DNA of 64,000 nt from Enterococcus gilvus ATCC BAA-350 (lineage in GTDB: Bacteria > Bacillota > Bacilli > Lactobacillales > Enterococcaceae): NCBI RefSeq assembly GCF_000407545.1, contig NZ_ASWH01000001.1, forward strand, positions 667,501 to 731,500, written 5' to 3'. Every line of letters starts with the position of its first letter. Within the stretch, counting starts at the first letter, position 1. A program made the position numbers and the translations under genes. The notes beneath the pieces were generated by a model. That model saw only the letters and a program-made list of their open reading frames with translations. It had not been told where the DNA came from and ran no database searches. Shown one piece after another: positions 43,030 to 52,436 of this stretch.

Positions 43030-43675
43030 GGGAATCATTTTCGACATGGATGGCTTATTGTTTGATACAGAATCAATTTATTGTGAAGCAAACTTGGTGG
43101 TAGCTGAAAAGTACGACCTGCCCTTCACGAAGGATGTGTATAACCGTTTTATCGGGATCTCTGATGAAGAAGTGTGGGAAGCCTTGCACGAGATGTATGC
43201 AGATCACGGAAAAGAAACGGTCCAAAAATTCATTGACGAAAGTTGGGGAATGGCCCACGATCGGTTCAAGACAGGGGAAGTTGATTTGAAGCCGGGAGTT
43301 CACGAGTTGTTGACTTATTTAGAAGAAAAGAACATTCCTCGTGTTCTTGCATCGAGCAACGTACGTCCTGTCATTGAAATTCTATTAGAGCATGCAGGCA
43401 TTCGAGACAAGTTTTCGGACATTGTTTCTGCTGATGATGTAAAGTATGCGAAACCTGATCCTGAGATTTTTGAGATCGCGGTGGATCGTTTAGGGATCGC
43501 TCGAGAAGAAGGATTGGTTTTGGAGGATTCTAAAAACGGCATCTTAGCTGCCGAAGGGGCAGGTGTCCCTGTGGTCATGGTTCCAGATATTATTCCTCCA
43601 ACTGCGGAACTCGAAGAAAAAACAGCAGCCGTTTTACCAACACTGCATGACGTCATCAACTTTTTAGAAGCTTAA
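43016..43675 (+). CDS. HAD-superfamily phosphatase/beta-phosphoglucomutase-like
   Basis: The 219-residue HAD IA protein has motif I IIFDMDGLLFDTE (Asp10, Asp12), motif II LASSN, motif III lysine in KYAKPDPEIFE, and motif IV VLEDSKNGILAAEGAGVPVVMV. The DMDG(L/V)LFDTE start is shared by beta-phosphoglucomutases and by 2-deoxyglucose-6-phosphate-type phosphatases. No maltose phosphorylase is adjacent, so a general phosphatase is more likely. It is translationally coupled to folC by a 14-base overlap and is followed by a terminator-like hairpin that carries the radC ribosome binding site. Confidence 0.88.
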   Translation: MKKVKGIIFDMDGLLFDTESIYCEANLVVAEKYDLPFTKDVYNRFIGISDEEVWEALHEMYADHGKETVQKFIDESWGMAHDRFKTGEVDLKPGVHELLTYLEEKNIPRVLASSNVRPVIEILLEHAGIRDKFSDIVSADDVKYAKPDPEIFEIAVDRLGIAREEGLVLEDSKNGILAAEGAGVPVVMVPDIIPPTAELEEKTAAVLPTLHDVINFLEA

Positions 43676-43681
43676 CACAGG

Positions 43682-43725
43682 CTCCTTTGCGTACCTTATT
43701 GAAAAGTGCGTAAAGGAGTTTTTTT
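43682..43725 (+). terminator. Terminator hairpin whose 3' arm contains the radC ribosome binding site
   Basis: CTCCTTTGCGTAC (43682-43694) pairs with GTGCGTAAAGGAG (43706-43718): 13 pairs, two of them G-T, and an 11-base loop. T7 follows at 43719-43725 and the radC ATG at 43726. AAAGGAG in the right arm is the only radC ribosome binding site. Confidence 0.75.
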
Positions 43726-44415
43726 ATGGAAAAAAGTTTGTTGTTGCAAGAATTGCCTGAGAGTTCATGGCCACGTGAGCGTTTGTTGCGGGAAGGCGAA
43801 AAGCATTTGTCGGATCAGGAGCTGTTGGCAATCATTTTGCGAAACGGTTCGCGTCAGCAAAATGTGATGGAATTAGCCGGAACGATCTTGCGGGAATACC
43901 CGGACCTTTATAATTTAAAGCACACCACGTTGCATGAGCTGCAGAAATTTAAAGGAATCGGCGAGACACGAGCCATTGAATTAAAAGCCATGATGGAATT
44001 TGGCTATCGAATCAATCGTGCGTTGCAGCCGAAGATGGGAAGGGTCCAATCAAGTCTTTCTTTAGGTCAGCTTTTGATCACGGAATTAAAGGACTATCAA
44101 CAAGAGCATTTGGTCGCCTTCTTTTTAAATACAAAAAATGAAATTATTTTACAGAAAACTATTTTTATCGGATCACTGAATCAATCCATCGCGCATCCAC
44201 GAGAAATATTTCGGGAAGCGGTGCGTATCAGTGCGGCACGCGTTGTTTTAGGCCATAATCACCCATCAGGAAATCCAACACCGTCATCCAATGATTTGGA
44301 CTTTACAAAACGCGTGCAAGAGTGTGGTGAAATGATGGGAATCGAGCTTTTGGATCATATTATTGTTGGAGAAACCAAATATTTCAGTTTACGTGAAGAA
44401 AAGTACTTAAAGTAG
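43726..44415 (+). CDS. radC: RadC-family JAB domain protein
   Basis: The 229-residue protein has an N-terminal helix-hairpin-helix part (SWPRERLLREGEKHLSDQELLAIILRNG, about 16-90) and a C-terminal JAB/MPN metalloprotease-like domain. The metal motif is GHNHPSGNPTPSSNDLDFT. Despite the name, a DNA-repair role of RadC is not supported by experiments on other species; function remains unclear. Its ribosome binding site is embedded in a terminator hairpin and seven T separate it from the ATG. It is monocistronic; no clear terminator is seen before the cold-shock gene. Confidence 0.94.
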   Translation: MEKSLLLQELPESSWPRERLLREGEKHLSDQELLAIILRNGSRQQNVMELAGTILREYPDLYNLKHTTLHELQKFKGIGETRAIELKAMMEFGYRINRALQPKMGRVQSSLSLGQLLITELKDYQQEHLVAFFLNTKNEIILQKTIFIGSLNQSIAHPREIFREAVRISAARVVLGHNHPSGNPTPSSNDLDFTKRVQECGEMMGIELLDHIIVGETKYFSLREEKYLK

Positions 44416-44522
44416 CGATTGAAAACCCTTGCGCTAAGAATAAGTAGAATGTTAAACTATTAATGTAGCTTTGTTTGAGTTGCGAGCTGGTATACAGATG
44501 TTTCCTTTTCGTAGTGCAGCAA

Positions 44523-44531
44523 TGTTACAAT
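44523..44531 (+). promoter_or_regulatory. Extended -10 promoter of the cold-shock gene
   Basis: TGT-TACAAT forms an extended -10 element about 35 bases before the ATG. A weak -35 (TTCCTT) lies 18 bases upstream. The leader is short, so no long cold-box 5' UTR follows this promoter. Confidence 0.45.
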
Positions 44532-44566
44532 CAATAAGTGCTTAGGCACGAGGAGGAATTTTATTC

Positions 44567-44767
44567 ATGGAAAACGGAACAGTAAAATGGTTTAACGCAG
44601 AAAAAGGTTTTGGCTTCATCACTCGTGAAGATGGCAGCGATGTATTCGTACATTTCTCAGCTATCCAAGGCGACGGCTTCAAAACATTAGAAGAAGGACA
44701 AGCAGTAACTTTCGATGTTGAAGAAAGCGATCGCGGACCTCAAGCAGCTAACGTGAATAAGCAATAA
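44567..44767 (+). CDS. csp: Cold-shock protein (CspA family)
   Basis: The 66-residue single cold-shock domain binds single-stranded RNA/DNA. RNP1 is KGFGFIT (about 14-20) and RNP2 is VFVHFSAI (about 27-34), with the usual aromatic surface residues. It acts as an RNA chaperone. GAGGAGG lies upstream of the ATG. It is monocistronic, flanked by a strong terminator. Codon choice is highly biased, suggesting strong expression. Confidence 0.97.
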   Translation: MENGTVKWFNAEKGFGFITREDGSDVFVHFSAIQGDGFKTLEEGQAVTFDVEESDRGPQAANVNKQ

Positions 44768-44773
44768 TACAAC

Positions 44774-44807
44774 AAAGCCTTAGAGAATGTTCTCTAAGGC
44801 TTTTTTT
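44774..44807 (+). terminator. Terminator of csp
   Basis: AAAGCCTTAGAGA pairs perfectly with TCTCTAAGGCTTT, followed by further T. Confidence 0.92.
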
Positions 44808-44839
44808 GTATGCTAAGAAAAAAAAGATCAGCTCTCCAT

Positions 44840-45331
44840 TTAAAATTGGAAAAAGCGGTCTTCTTCCAAGCCATCTGTATGATTGGAATTATTAGTCGCA
44901 AGCGCGGACTTTCCAATACAGTATTGCCAGAAAAATTCAAAAAAGAGGGGATTGCTTTTTTCTAGCTTGATCGTGGCAAAGATATCTTTGGTCGCTTGCT
45001 TGACTAGTTGGATCGTATCGGAGTCTTGTAAGAAGAAACGATAAAATTCCTCTGGATAGTCAGTAGCATAGTTGGTGATAGCTGCAGATAATGCTTGCAA
45101 AGATTTTGGTTCCTGATCTTCTAGAAAATCTGTATATTTGACCAATATACGATTGGTCAAAACCGACTTCAGCTCAGCTAAGTTAGCAAACTCGCGATAG
45201 ATCGGTTGAGTCGAGCAAGAGATGTGTTGGGCAATGTTACGGGCATGGAATTTATTGAAGCCTTCATTGAGAATCAACTGATACGCACCATCAATGATGT
45301 GACTTCTTTTTATGCGTTGTGTTCTAACCAT
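44840..45331 (-). CDS. TetR-family transcriptional regulator
   Basis: The 163-residue protein has an N-terminal TetR helix-turn-helix (IIDGAYQLILNEGFNKFHARNIAQHISCSTQPIYREFANLAEL, about 12-54) and a short, weakly conserved ligand domain. The STQPIYREF recognition segment is characteristic of a Firmicute subgroup. It is shorter than typical 190-residue TetR proteins. It is a lone minus-strand gene between csp and rnjA, so its target is unknown; no divergent partner gene is adjacent. Sequence 45332-45528 upstream is AT-rich and holds only its leader. Confidence 0.88.
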   Translation of the reverse strand: MVRTQRIKRSHIIDGAYQLILNEGFNKFHARNIAQHISCSTQPIYREFANLAELKSVLTNRILVKYTDFLEDQEPKSLQALSAAITNYATDYPEEFYRFFLQDSDTIQLVKQATKDIFATIKLEKSNPLFFEFFWQYCIGKSALATNNSNHTDGLEEDRFFQF

Positions 45332-45528
45332 AATTAATCTTCCTTTATTCTGATTTCAAGAAACTATAAAATAACTAAATGCAGTTATTGTATCTTTCTA
45401 ACTAGTCTTCATTGTGCAAATAAAAGAGTTATTTGTCAATTGGTTTTTTGGTGTTTTCAGAAAAATAATATTTTTTTTTGCAAAAAAAGCGCCAGTTATT
45501 TGAATATTCGTTGAAAAGACCTAAAATT

Positions 45529-45563
45529 AAAAAAACATCTATCTGAAAATCAGATAGATGTTT
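45529..45563 (-). terminator. Terminator of rpoY-rnjA
   Basis: AAACATCTATCTGA (45533-45546) pairs with TCAGATAGATGTTT (45550-45563) around three bases. On the minus strand a T run follows. Confidence 0.9.
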
Positions 45564-45565
45564 AA

Positions 45566-47242
45566 TTAATTATCAGGCGTCATAATCATTGGTAAAATCA
45601 TTGGGTGACGTTCTGTTTGATCAAATAAGAATGGTTGCAGTGCTGCGACCATCGCATTTTTCAGTTTTGCTTCAGTGCATCCTGCTTCGTTTAAAGCTTC
45701 CCGCAATGCGTGGAATAAAATTCGTTGCCCTTCATTGATCATCTCGCCGGATTCACGCATGTACACAAATCCTCGAGATAAAATATCTGGACCAGCTAAG
45801 ATTTCCTTCTTAGCAATATCAACTGTTGCGACAGCAAGAACCAAGCCTTCTTCAGAAAGAATACGGCGATCTCGCAGAACGACATTACCGATATCTCCGA
45901 TCCCGCTGCCATCCACGTACACATCACTGGCATTAAAATGACCAGCGCGTCTAGCGCTATCCGCAGTCAAGGCCAACATATCGCCATTTTCCATAATGAA
46001 ACAATTTTCTTCAGGAACACCTGTATCTTGAGCTAATCCTGTATGGATCTTCAACATTCTGAATTCGCCGTGGATCGGAACAAAATATTTCGGCTTCATT
46101 AAGCGAAGCATCAATTTTTGTTCTTGTTGACTACCATGACCAGAAGTGTGGATGTTATTGACTTTCCCATGAATCACCTCTGCACCCGCTTCAGAAAGCA
46201 GGTTGATCAAATGATTCACACTTGTCGTATTCCCAGGGATAGGTGAACTTGAGAAAATGACGGTATCGTCCGGTTGGATCTGGATTTGACGGTGTGTACC
46301 GTTCGCGATACGAGACAAAGCTGCCATAGGTTCCCCTTGAGAACCCGTGCATAAAATCATTAATTCGTTAGCAGGCAAATTATTAATTTCATGAGCATCA
46401 ACAAATGTACCATCAGGAACAGTGATATAGCCTAATTTTTGTCCATTGACGATCGCGTTCTCCATGCTTCGACCGAAGACGGCGATCTTTCTACCTGTAG
46501 CAACAGCAGCAGTAGCGGCTTGTTGCAAACGAGAAATATTAGAAGCGAAGGTAGCGAAAATGATCCGACCTTCGATTTTTTCCATAATACGCAAGATGGA
46601 CTGCCCGATAGTTTGCTCAGATTTTGTAAATGTAGGAACCTCAGCATTGGTACTGTCAGATAAAAGACACAACACGCCTTCCTCACCGAGCTTAGCCATG
46701 CGATGCAAGTTGGCTGGTTGGCCGACAGGTGTGAAGTCAAATTTGAAGTCACCAGTTTCCACGATATTCCCAGAAGGTGTTTTAACGACCACACCTAGGG
46801 GATCTGGAATACTATGCGTCGTTCGGAAAAAGCTCACAGATGTTTTGCGGAAACGAATGACTGAATCTTCATCGATTTCGTGCAATTCTGCGTCACGCAA
46901 TAATCCATGCTCATCCAATTTGTTTTTGATCAGAGCCAGAGCAAGAGCCCCCGCGTAGATCGGAATATTTGCTTGTTTTAATAGATAGGGAACACCACCG
47001 ATATGATCTTCATGTCCGTGGGTGATCACTAATGCTTTAACCTTATTGATGTTTTGGACAACGTAACTAAAATCGGGAATGACATAATCAATTCCTAATA
47101 GATCGTCTTCAGGAAATTTTATCCCGGCATCTATAATGATGATCTCATCTTGAAATTGAACCCCATACATATTTTTTCCGATTTCGCCCAATCCACCAAT
47201 GGCAAAGACACCAGTTTCGTTGTTTTTTAGCGAGAGTTTCAT
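45566..47242 (-). CDS. rnjA: Ribonuclease J1
   Basis: The 558-residue metallo-beta-lactamase/beta-CASP ribonuclease has the metal motif [32 protein letters not shown], the beta-CASP core [35 protein letters not shown], and [33 protein letters not shown]. It acts as 5'-3' exonuclease and endonuclease in mRNA decay and rRNA maturation. It lies three bases downstream of rpoY and is co-transcribed with it, the standard Firmicute arrangement. Confidence 0.96.
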   Translation of the reverse strand: MKLSLKNNETGVFAIGGLGEIGKNMYGVQFQDEIIIIDAGIKFPEDDLLGIDYVIPDFSYVVQNINKVKALVITHGHEDHIGGVPYLLKQANIPIYAGALALALIKNKLDEHGLLRDAELHEIDEDSVIRFRKTSVSFFRTTHSIPDPLGVVVKTPSGNIVETGDFKFDFTPVGQPANLHRMAKLGEEGVLCLLSDSTNAEVPTFTKSEQTIGQSILRIMEKIEGRIIFATFASNISRLQQAATAAVATGRKIAVFGRSMENAIVNGQKLGYITVPDGTFVDAHEINNLPANELMILCTGSQGEPMAALSRIANGTHRQIQIQPDDTVIFSSSPIPGNTTSVNHLINLLSEAGAEVIHGKVNNIHTSGHGSQQEQKLMLRLMKPKYFVPIHGEFRMLKIHTGLAQDTGVPEENCFIMENGDMLALTADSARRAGHFNASDVYVDGSGIGDIGNVVLRDRRILSEEGLVLAVATVDIAKKEILAGPDILSRGFVYMRESGEMINEGQRILFHALREALNEAGCTEAKLKNAMVAALQPFLFDQTERHPMILPMIMTPDN

Positions 47243-47245
47243 AGA

Positions 47246-47458
47246 TTAGAACTCCGTTAACTTGAAGTCGGCATTTTCTTTTTCATACTCTAAATGATTG
47301 CCTTCTAAAAGTTGGATGTATTCAACGTTATATGGGGTGTTATCACGTAATAAATTGTGTACCATTTCTTCATTGTCCGCTTCCACATACAATGATTGTG
47401 TTTGCTCGCGTTTTGGGTTGCGTTCTTTGGTTTCTTGATAATAAACTTTGTAAATCAT
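47246..47458 (-). CDS. rpoY: RNA polymerase epsilon subunit RpoY
   Basis: The 70-residue protein of the DUF1447/YkzG family begins [27 protein letters not shown]. This small accessory subunit binds RNA polymerase in Firmicutes and is nearly always encoded directly before rnjA, as here. AAAGGAGAT precedes the ATG. An extended -10 promoter lies about 22 bases upstream. Confidence 0.95.
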   Translation of the reverse strand: MIYKVYYQETKERNPKREQTQSLYVEADNEEMVHNLLRDNTPYNVEYIQLLEGNHLEYEKENADFKLTEF

Positions 47459-47479
47459 GAATCTATCTCCTTTATTTGC

Positions 47480-47488
47480 ATTATAGCA
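47480..47488 (-). promoter_or_regulatory. Extended -10 promoter of rpoY-rnjA
   Basis: On the minus strand TGC-TATAAT forms a perfect extended -10 element 22 bases before the rpoY start; no good -35 box is present at 17 bases. Confidence 0.6.
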
Positions 47489-47775
47489 ATTTTTTCCACG
47501 ACAAAATGAGGGGCGGTTGCCACCTATTTTTTTATGCTCAGCAATTTAGCTAGAACTAAAGTGTTGAGAAGAAGCCTCGTCTTTGCTTCTTGCTTGAAAA
47601 AACAATTTCACCGTTCTTTGGGTTGTTCTTACAACAATTACTTGTAGTTTATCACAGAATATATAAGAAGTATAGAAACTAAGAATTGAAATGACGAATC
47701 CTAAGAAATTTTCAGAAAGTTTAAAAATAAAAATAAAAAGAACGCATTACTGAGCAGGCAGAAGCAATATTTTTA

Positions 47776-47784
47776 TGCTATATT
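47776..47784 (+). promoter_or_regulatory. Extended -10 promoter of the ABC exporter genes
   Basis: TGC-TATATT lies 35 bases before the ATG at 47819. The remaining 47489-47775 intergenic stretch is AT-rich. It contains a weak AGAAGC/GCTTCT inverted repeat near 47569-47592, with no gene recognised. Confidence 0.45.
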
Positions 47785-47818
47785 GGAGTCATTACGTTAT
47801 AGAGAGAGGCGAATAAAA

Positions 47819-49549
47819 ATGAAGTTGATGTTGCGGTATACCTTGCGCTACAAAAAGCTATTATTGTTAGATTTCATCAGTGTTTTTGGATTTATTTTGA
47901 TCGAGTTGGGGTTGCCGACGATATTAGCCATGATGATTGATAAAGGAATTGGAAATAACGATTTTGACTATGTACGTAAGATGGGGATCGTGATGATTGT
48001 GATAACAGTGATCGGGATCATCATGAGTATTTCATTACGTTACTTCAGTTCTCAGATTACATCTAGAATGGTGGCTGATATTCGGGACGACCTTTTTGAG
48101 AAAGTTCAGACCTTCTCCCATTCGGAATATGAGCAGATTGGTGTTCCTTCGTTAATTACTAGAACAACAAATGACGCGTATCAGATTATGCTCTTCATGC
48201 AAAACATCCTGACGACCGGCTTCATGACTCCAATGATGTTCGGAATGAGCTTGTATTTGATCATGCGGACGAGTCCTGGTTTGGGTATTTATGTTTTGTT
48301 GGCGCTGCCTATCTTGTTATTAGCAGTTATTTTAATTGCGAAGTATTCAGAGCCCTTATCTACAAAACAGCAGAATAATTTAGATAATATTAACGGAATT
48401 TTACGTGAGAATCTTTCTGGCTTACGGGTAATACGCGCTTTTGTGAATGAAAAATTTGAAGAAATGCGTTTCAAATTCGTCAATGATGCCTACACGAATA
48501 GTTCGAAGAGTCTATTTCATTTAATGGCAGTAGCACAGCCTGGATTTTTCTTTCTATTTAATATTGTCATGGTTCTGATTATTTGGAACGGGACCGTTCA
48601 GATCAACCAGGGTGCTTTAGAAGTCGGAACGTTGATCGCTTTTATCGAGTACATTTTCCATGCGCTGTTTTCTTTCATGCTGTTTGCGACAGTCTTCATG
48701 ATGTATCCGCGGGCCAATGTATCCGCATTGCGTATTCAAGAAGCCTTTGATATGGACCCATTAATCAAAGACAATCCTGAAAAAACAGCGGAACCAACAG
48801 AAAAAAGCTCTTTGGAGTTTCGTGATGTGACATTTGCATATCCGGGACATGCAGAAAGTCCGGTGATTCGAAATGTCAGCTTTACAGCCAAGCCAGGTGA
48901 GACAGTTGCTTTTATCGGGAGTACTGGATCTGGGAAATCAACCTTGATTCAATTGATCCCCCGATTTTACGATGTGACAGAAGGACAAGTGTTAGTCGAT
49001 GGAATGGATGTAAGAGAGTATCAATTGAAGGATCTACGTAACAAGATTGGTTATATCCCGCAAAAAGCACAATTATTTACTGGAACGATCGCGGATAATC
49101 TTCGTTACGGGAAAGAAGATGCGACACAAGCCGAGATGGAACAGGCCGCAGAGATTGCGCAAGCCTCAGAGTTCATCGCTCAGAAACCTGATGGCTACCA
49201 AGAAGAATTATCAGAGGGTGGAAATAATTTCTCTGGTGGTCAGAAGCAGCGTTTAGCGATTGCCCGCGCGGTGATCCGCAAACCGGAGATTTATATTTTT
49301 GATGATAGCTTCTCAGCGTTGGATTATCAAACCGATGCAAAACTGCGTGCTCGATTGAAAAAGGAAACGACAGAATGCGCGGTATTAATAGTTGCGCAAC
49401 GTGTAGGTACGATTATGCACGCGGATAAGATCGTTGTGTTAAACGAAGGCGATGTTGTAGGAATAGGTACTCATCGTGAGTTATTAGATAGTTGTCCAAT
49501 TTATTATGATATTGCTGCTTCTCAATTAACGAAGGAGGAATTAGCATGA
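47819..49549 (+). CDS. ABC exporter half-transporter, degenerate-site subunit
   Basis: The 576-residue type IV exporter half has six helices (about 12-310) followed by a nucleotide-binding domain. Walker A is GSTGSGKST and the signature is FSGGQKQR. Walker B is IYIFDDSFSALD, with Asp in place of the catalytic Glu, and the H-loop reads IVAQRVG, with Gln in place of His. This pattern marks the non-catalytic partner of heterodimeric exporters such as LmrC, BmrC and EfrA/EfrC-type proteins. The start at 47819 has GAGAGGCG upstream. It overlaps the next half-transporter gene by four bases (ATGA). Confidence 0.92.
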   Translation: MKLMLRYTLRYKKLLLLDFISVFGFILIELGLPTILAMMIDKGIGNNDFDYVRKMGIVMIVITVIGIIMSISLRYFSSQITSRMVADIRDDLFEKVQTFSHSEYEQIGVPSLITRTTNDAYQIMLFMQNILTTGFMTPMMFGMSLYLIMRTSPGLGIYVLLALPILLLAVILIAKYSEPLSTKQQNNLDNINGILRENLSGLRVIRAFVNEKFEEMRFKFVNDAYTNSSKSLFHLMAVAQPGFFFLFNIVMVLIIWNGTVQINQGALEVGTLIAFIEYIFHALFSFMLFATVFMMYPRANVSALRIQEAFDMDPLIKDNPEKTAEPTEKSSLEFRDVTFAYPGHAESPVIRNVSFTAKPGETVAFIGSTGSGKSTLIQLIPRFYDVTEGQVLVDGMDVREYQLKDLRNKIGYIPQKAQLFTGTIADNLRYGKEDATQAEMEQAAEIAQASEFIAQKPDGYQEELSEGGNNFSGGQKQRLAIARAVIRKPEIYIFDDSFSALDYQTDAKLRARLKKETTECAVLIVAQRVGTIMHADKIVVLNEGDVVGIGTHRELLDSCPIYYDIAASQLTKEELA

Positions 49550-51306
49550 GAAAATACACTTCTTCTTTAAAGCGGTTGATGCACTATATTAATCCTTACA
49601 AAAAATCATTTATTTTGGTCTTGATACTGGCTATTGGAACCTTGATTCTAGGGACCTGGATGCCTTATTTGACAGGTCTGCCTACAACTGAAGTTAGTAA
49701 AAACATCATGCAGGGCGAGGCTGTAAACTTTGACTATGTCTTTAAATGGTTAGTCGTCATCGTGATTGTGGGGATTGCCTATAGTTGTACGCAATTAGGA
49801 ACAGGCTGGCTGATGGCAAACGTTGTACAATCTGCAATGCGTGATTTGCGTGAAGATATTGAAGCCAAGATTAATCGGTTGCCAGTTTCCTATTTTGATC
49901 GAAACCAACAAGGAAACATTCTCTCACGTGTAACGAACGACGTGGATGCAGTGAGTAATGCGATGCAACAAGCCATCATCAAATCTATCAATGCTGTCTT
50001 AGGTATTTTGTTAGCAGTTGCAATGATGTTTTACATCAATCCCATGATGGCGGTCTTATCATTGATCATGATTCCGTTATCCATTGTTGTTTCTCGAAAA
50101 ATCGTTCAAGTGTCACAGAAGGATTTCCAAGGAATGCAAAATTCATTGGGTGAATTGAACGGCTATGTACAGGAAAATATGACTGGCTTTAGCGTTTTAA
50201 AATTGTATGGACGTGAAAAAGAAACCTTGGCTGGCTTTAGCGAAGTCAATCATGAACTTCGACGCTATGGTTTCCGCGCGGCCTTTGTTTCAAGCTTGAT
50301 GCAGCCGTTGGTTCAGTTGACCGCTTATGCAACGTACATCGCGATGGCTATTTTGGGAAGTTGGAATGTTATTCACGGTGTGATTTTAGTAGGGCAGCTC
50401 CAAGCCTTTATTCAATACATTTGGCAAGTTAGTCAGCCGATGGGGGAAATCACCCAACTGTCTTCAATGATCCAAAGTGCATCGGCTTCAGCTAAACGAG
50501 TTTTTGAAATATTAGATGAACCAGAGGAAGAATTAAACGAGCAGGATCTGCCTTTACCAGAACCGGTACAAGGAAATGTTGTTTTTGATCATGTAAGATT
50601 CAGTTACGATCCGAAGAAGCCGTTGATCGAGGATTTAAGCTTCGAGGTCAAAGCAGGGGAAACAGTCGCTATCGTTGGTCCGACAGGTGCAGGTAAGACG
50701 ACGTTGATCAATTTGCTGATGCGGTTTTACGATATCAACAGTGGACGCATCTTGATTGATGGTGTAAACACACAAGAAATGAATCGTTCGGATGTTCGTT
50801 CCTTATTTGGTATGGTATTGCAAGATGCTTGGTTATACGAAGGAACGATCGGAGACAATATTCGCTTTGGACGCTTAGAGGCTACGGATTATGAAGTAGT
50901 TGATGCGGCTAAAACAGCAAATGTGGATCATTTTATTCGAACGATGCCTGATGGGTATGATATGGAAATCAATTCAGAGGGAGACAATGTCTCTCTTGGA
51001 CAAAAACAATTATTGACCATTGCTAGAGCAGTTATCTCTGATCCTAAGATCCTTATTCTGGATGAAGCAACAAGCTCGGTGGATACTCGTTTAGAAGGAT
51101 TGATCCAAAAAGCAATGGATCGTGTCATGCAAGGGCGCACGAGTTTTGTAATTGCCCATCGGTTATCAACGATTCGTGATGCAGACCATATTTTAGTTAT
51201 GAAGGATGGTCAAATCATTGAGCATGGTACCCACAATGAACTTCTGGCCCAAGGGGGATTCTATGAACAGCTATACAATAGCCAGTTCATGGAAGAAGCG
51301 GAATAA
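49546..51306 (+). CDS. ABC exporter half-transporter, catalytic-site subunit
   Basis: The 586-residue partner half has six helices and a nucleotide-binding domain with Walker A GPTGAGKTT, Walker B ILILDEATSSVD (catalytic Glu present) and H-loop VIAHRLST. Its own signature is VSLGQKQ, with Leu replacing the first Gly. In the heterodimer this gives one consensus ATP site (its Walker motifs with the partner's SGGQ) and one degenerate site. Such pairs export drugs, lipids or peptides. The start overlaps the preceding gene by four bases, so the two are translated together. Substrate cannot be predicted. Confidence 0.93.
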   Translation: MRKYTSSLKRLMHYINPYKKSFILVLILAIGTLILGTWMPYLTGLPTTEVSKNIMQGEAVNFDYVFKWLVVIVIVGIAYSCTQLGTGWLMANVVQSAMRDLREDIEAKINRLPVSYFDRNQQGNILSRVTNDVDAVSNAMQQAIIKSINAVLGILLAVAMMFYINPMMAVLSLIMIPLSIVVSRKIVQVSQKDFQGMQNSLGELNGYVQENMTGFSVLKLYGREKETLAGFSEVNHELRRYGFRAAFVSSLMQPLVQLTAYATYIAMAILGSWNVIHGVILVGQLQAFIQYIWQVSQPMGEITQLSSMIQSASASAKRVFEILDEPEEELNEQDLPLPEPVQGNVVFDHVRFSYDPKKPLIEDLSFEVKAGETVAIVGPTGAGKTTLINLLMRFYDINSGRILIDGVNTQEMNRSDVRSLFGMVLQDAWLYEGTIGDNIRFGRLEATDYEVVDAAKTANVDHFIRTMPDGYDMEINSEGDNVSLGQKQLLTIARAVISDPKILILDEATSSVDTRLEGLIQKAMDRVMQGRTSFVIAHRLSTIRDADHILVMKDGQIIEHGTHNELLAQGGFYEQLYNSQFMEEAE

Positions 51307-51355
51307 AAGGAAGGCTCATTTAAAAGATACTAGAATATTTCAATAGAGAACTAGA

Positions 51356-51412
51356 GAGCCAGGTGCTTCTGCTTCCATCAACGATGAGAATGCAGAAGAA
51401 TCTGGCTTTTTA
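51356..51412 (+). terminator. Terminator of the ABC exporter genes
   Basis: AGCCAG and TTCTGC (from 51357) pair with GCAGAA and CTGGCT near 51391-51408 in an interrupted stem, followed by TTTTTAC. Confidence 0.65.
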
Positions 51413-51535
51413 CTTTTATTCATACATTGCTTAGGTAAGGAAGAGTCAATGGATAAATGCTATACTTATTTGGACAACAAAAGTTTAGATAAGAGAAGGA
51501 TCAAGGATAGCAGAAAGAGAATTGGAGGAAAAGGA

Positions 51536-52048
51536 ATGGCTTATTTTATCGCATCCAGCGCGGATGTTTATGGCGATGTAACCATAGAAAAGGGCGCAAC
51601 GATTTGGTTTCAAAGCGTTTTAAGAGGAGATAGCAACACGATCGCTATTGGAGAAATGAGCAATGTGCAGGATGGAACGATTGTACATGTGGATCATGAT
51701 GCTCCTACTTCGATCGGAGAATATGTCACAATTGGACACGCGTGTATTATTCACGGGTGTACGATCCATAGCGGGGCGTTGATCGGGATGGGGTCAACGA
51801 TTTTGAATCATGCAGAAATTGGCGAAAATAGTCTGATCGGTGCGGGGTCATTAGTAACAGAAGGAACAGTGATTCCGCCGAACTCGCTAGCATTTGGATC
51901 GCCAGCACGTGTGATTCGTCAATTGACACCGGAAGAAATCAGTAGCAACCGCAAAAATGCGGAGCATTATTACGAATTAGGAGAAAAATACTTGAACAAC
52001 GAGATACCGCCATTCCAAGTAAGAGGAGCTGTTCATGAAGGAGACTAG
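51536..52048 (+). CDS. Gamma-carbonic-anhydrase-like hexapeptide-repeat protein
   Basis: The 170-residue left-handed beta-helix protein is of the YrdA/PaaY type. Hexapeptide repeats run through the first 140 residues. Zinc-ligand-type histidines lie in GTIVHVDHD and IGHACIIHGCTIH, and a short C-terminal helix follows. Members are annotated as carbonic anhydrase homologues or acyltransferases; catalytic activity is unproven for most. The start at 51536 has TTGGAGG upstream; the longer frame from 51449 runs through the leader. Its end overlaps by 14 bases the start of a small unknown gene, so the two form an operon. Confidence 0.88.
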   Translation: MAYFIASSADVYGDVTIEKGATIWFQSVLRGDSNTIAIGEMSNVQDGTIVHVDHDAPTSIGEYVTIGHACIIHGCTIHSGALIGMGSTILNHAEIGENSLIGAGSLVTEGTVIPPNSLAFGSPARVIRQLTPEEISSNRKNAEHYYELGEKYLNNEIPPFQVRGAVHEGD

Positions 52049-52370
52049 CTTCTTACTGTTGCAGGCACAGCTGCGGGCGTTGTTTCCTGATGAAGGTCTA
52101 AATCAATTAGCTATTTACGAAGATCATAAAGCCCATTTCCTGATTTTTTCTAGTCGTGGATTGTATGTACTGGAAGAAGACGATTTAACAAAAGAGCCGC
52201 GAAATATTTATTATACAACGGATAGTTTGAAGCCATTTTCTATTCGTCAGCACGAGGGAATATTCGAACTGATCGTTGAAACGGTTGGAGGACGGCACTT
52301 TATTTTAGCCTTTCCTGATCAAACGGATGCGTATCATGCGATGCAGACATTGATTGAACTTTTAGTTTAA
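52035..52370 (+). CDS. Small protein of unknown function
   Basis: The 111-residue soluble protein has no motif I recognise. It alternates hydrophobic strands (HFLIFSSRGLYVLEED, GIFELIVETVGGRHFILAFP), suggesting an all-beta, perhaps PH-like, fold with a C-terminal helix (TDAYHAMQTLIELLV). GAGGAG precedes ATG 52035, and the start overlaps the carbonic-anhydrase-like gene by 14 bases, so it is expressed together with that gene. No signal peptide, cysteines or membrane segment. Function not assigned. Confidence 0.8.
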   Translation: MKETSFLLLQAQLRALFPDEGLNQLAIYEDHKAHFLIFSSRGLYVLEEDDLTKEPRNIYYTTDSLKPFSIRQHEGIFELIVETVGGRHFILAFPDQTDAYHAMQTLIELLV

Positions 52371-52436
52371 TAAGACGAGTTAGTATAAATTTTTCTTAAT
52401 TCCCATTATAATCTTACTTAAAGGAAGTGATAAAAA

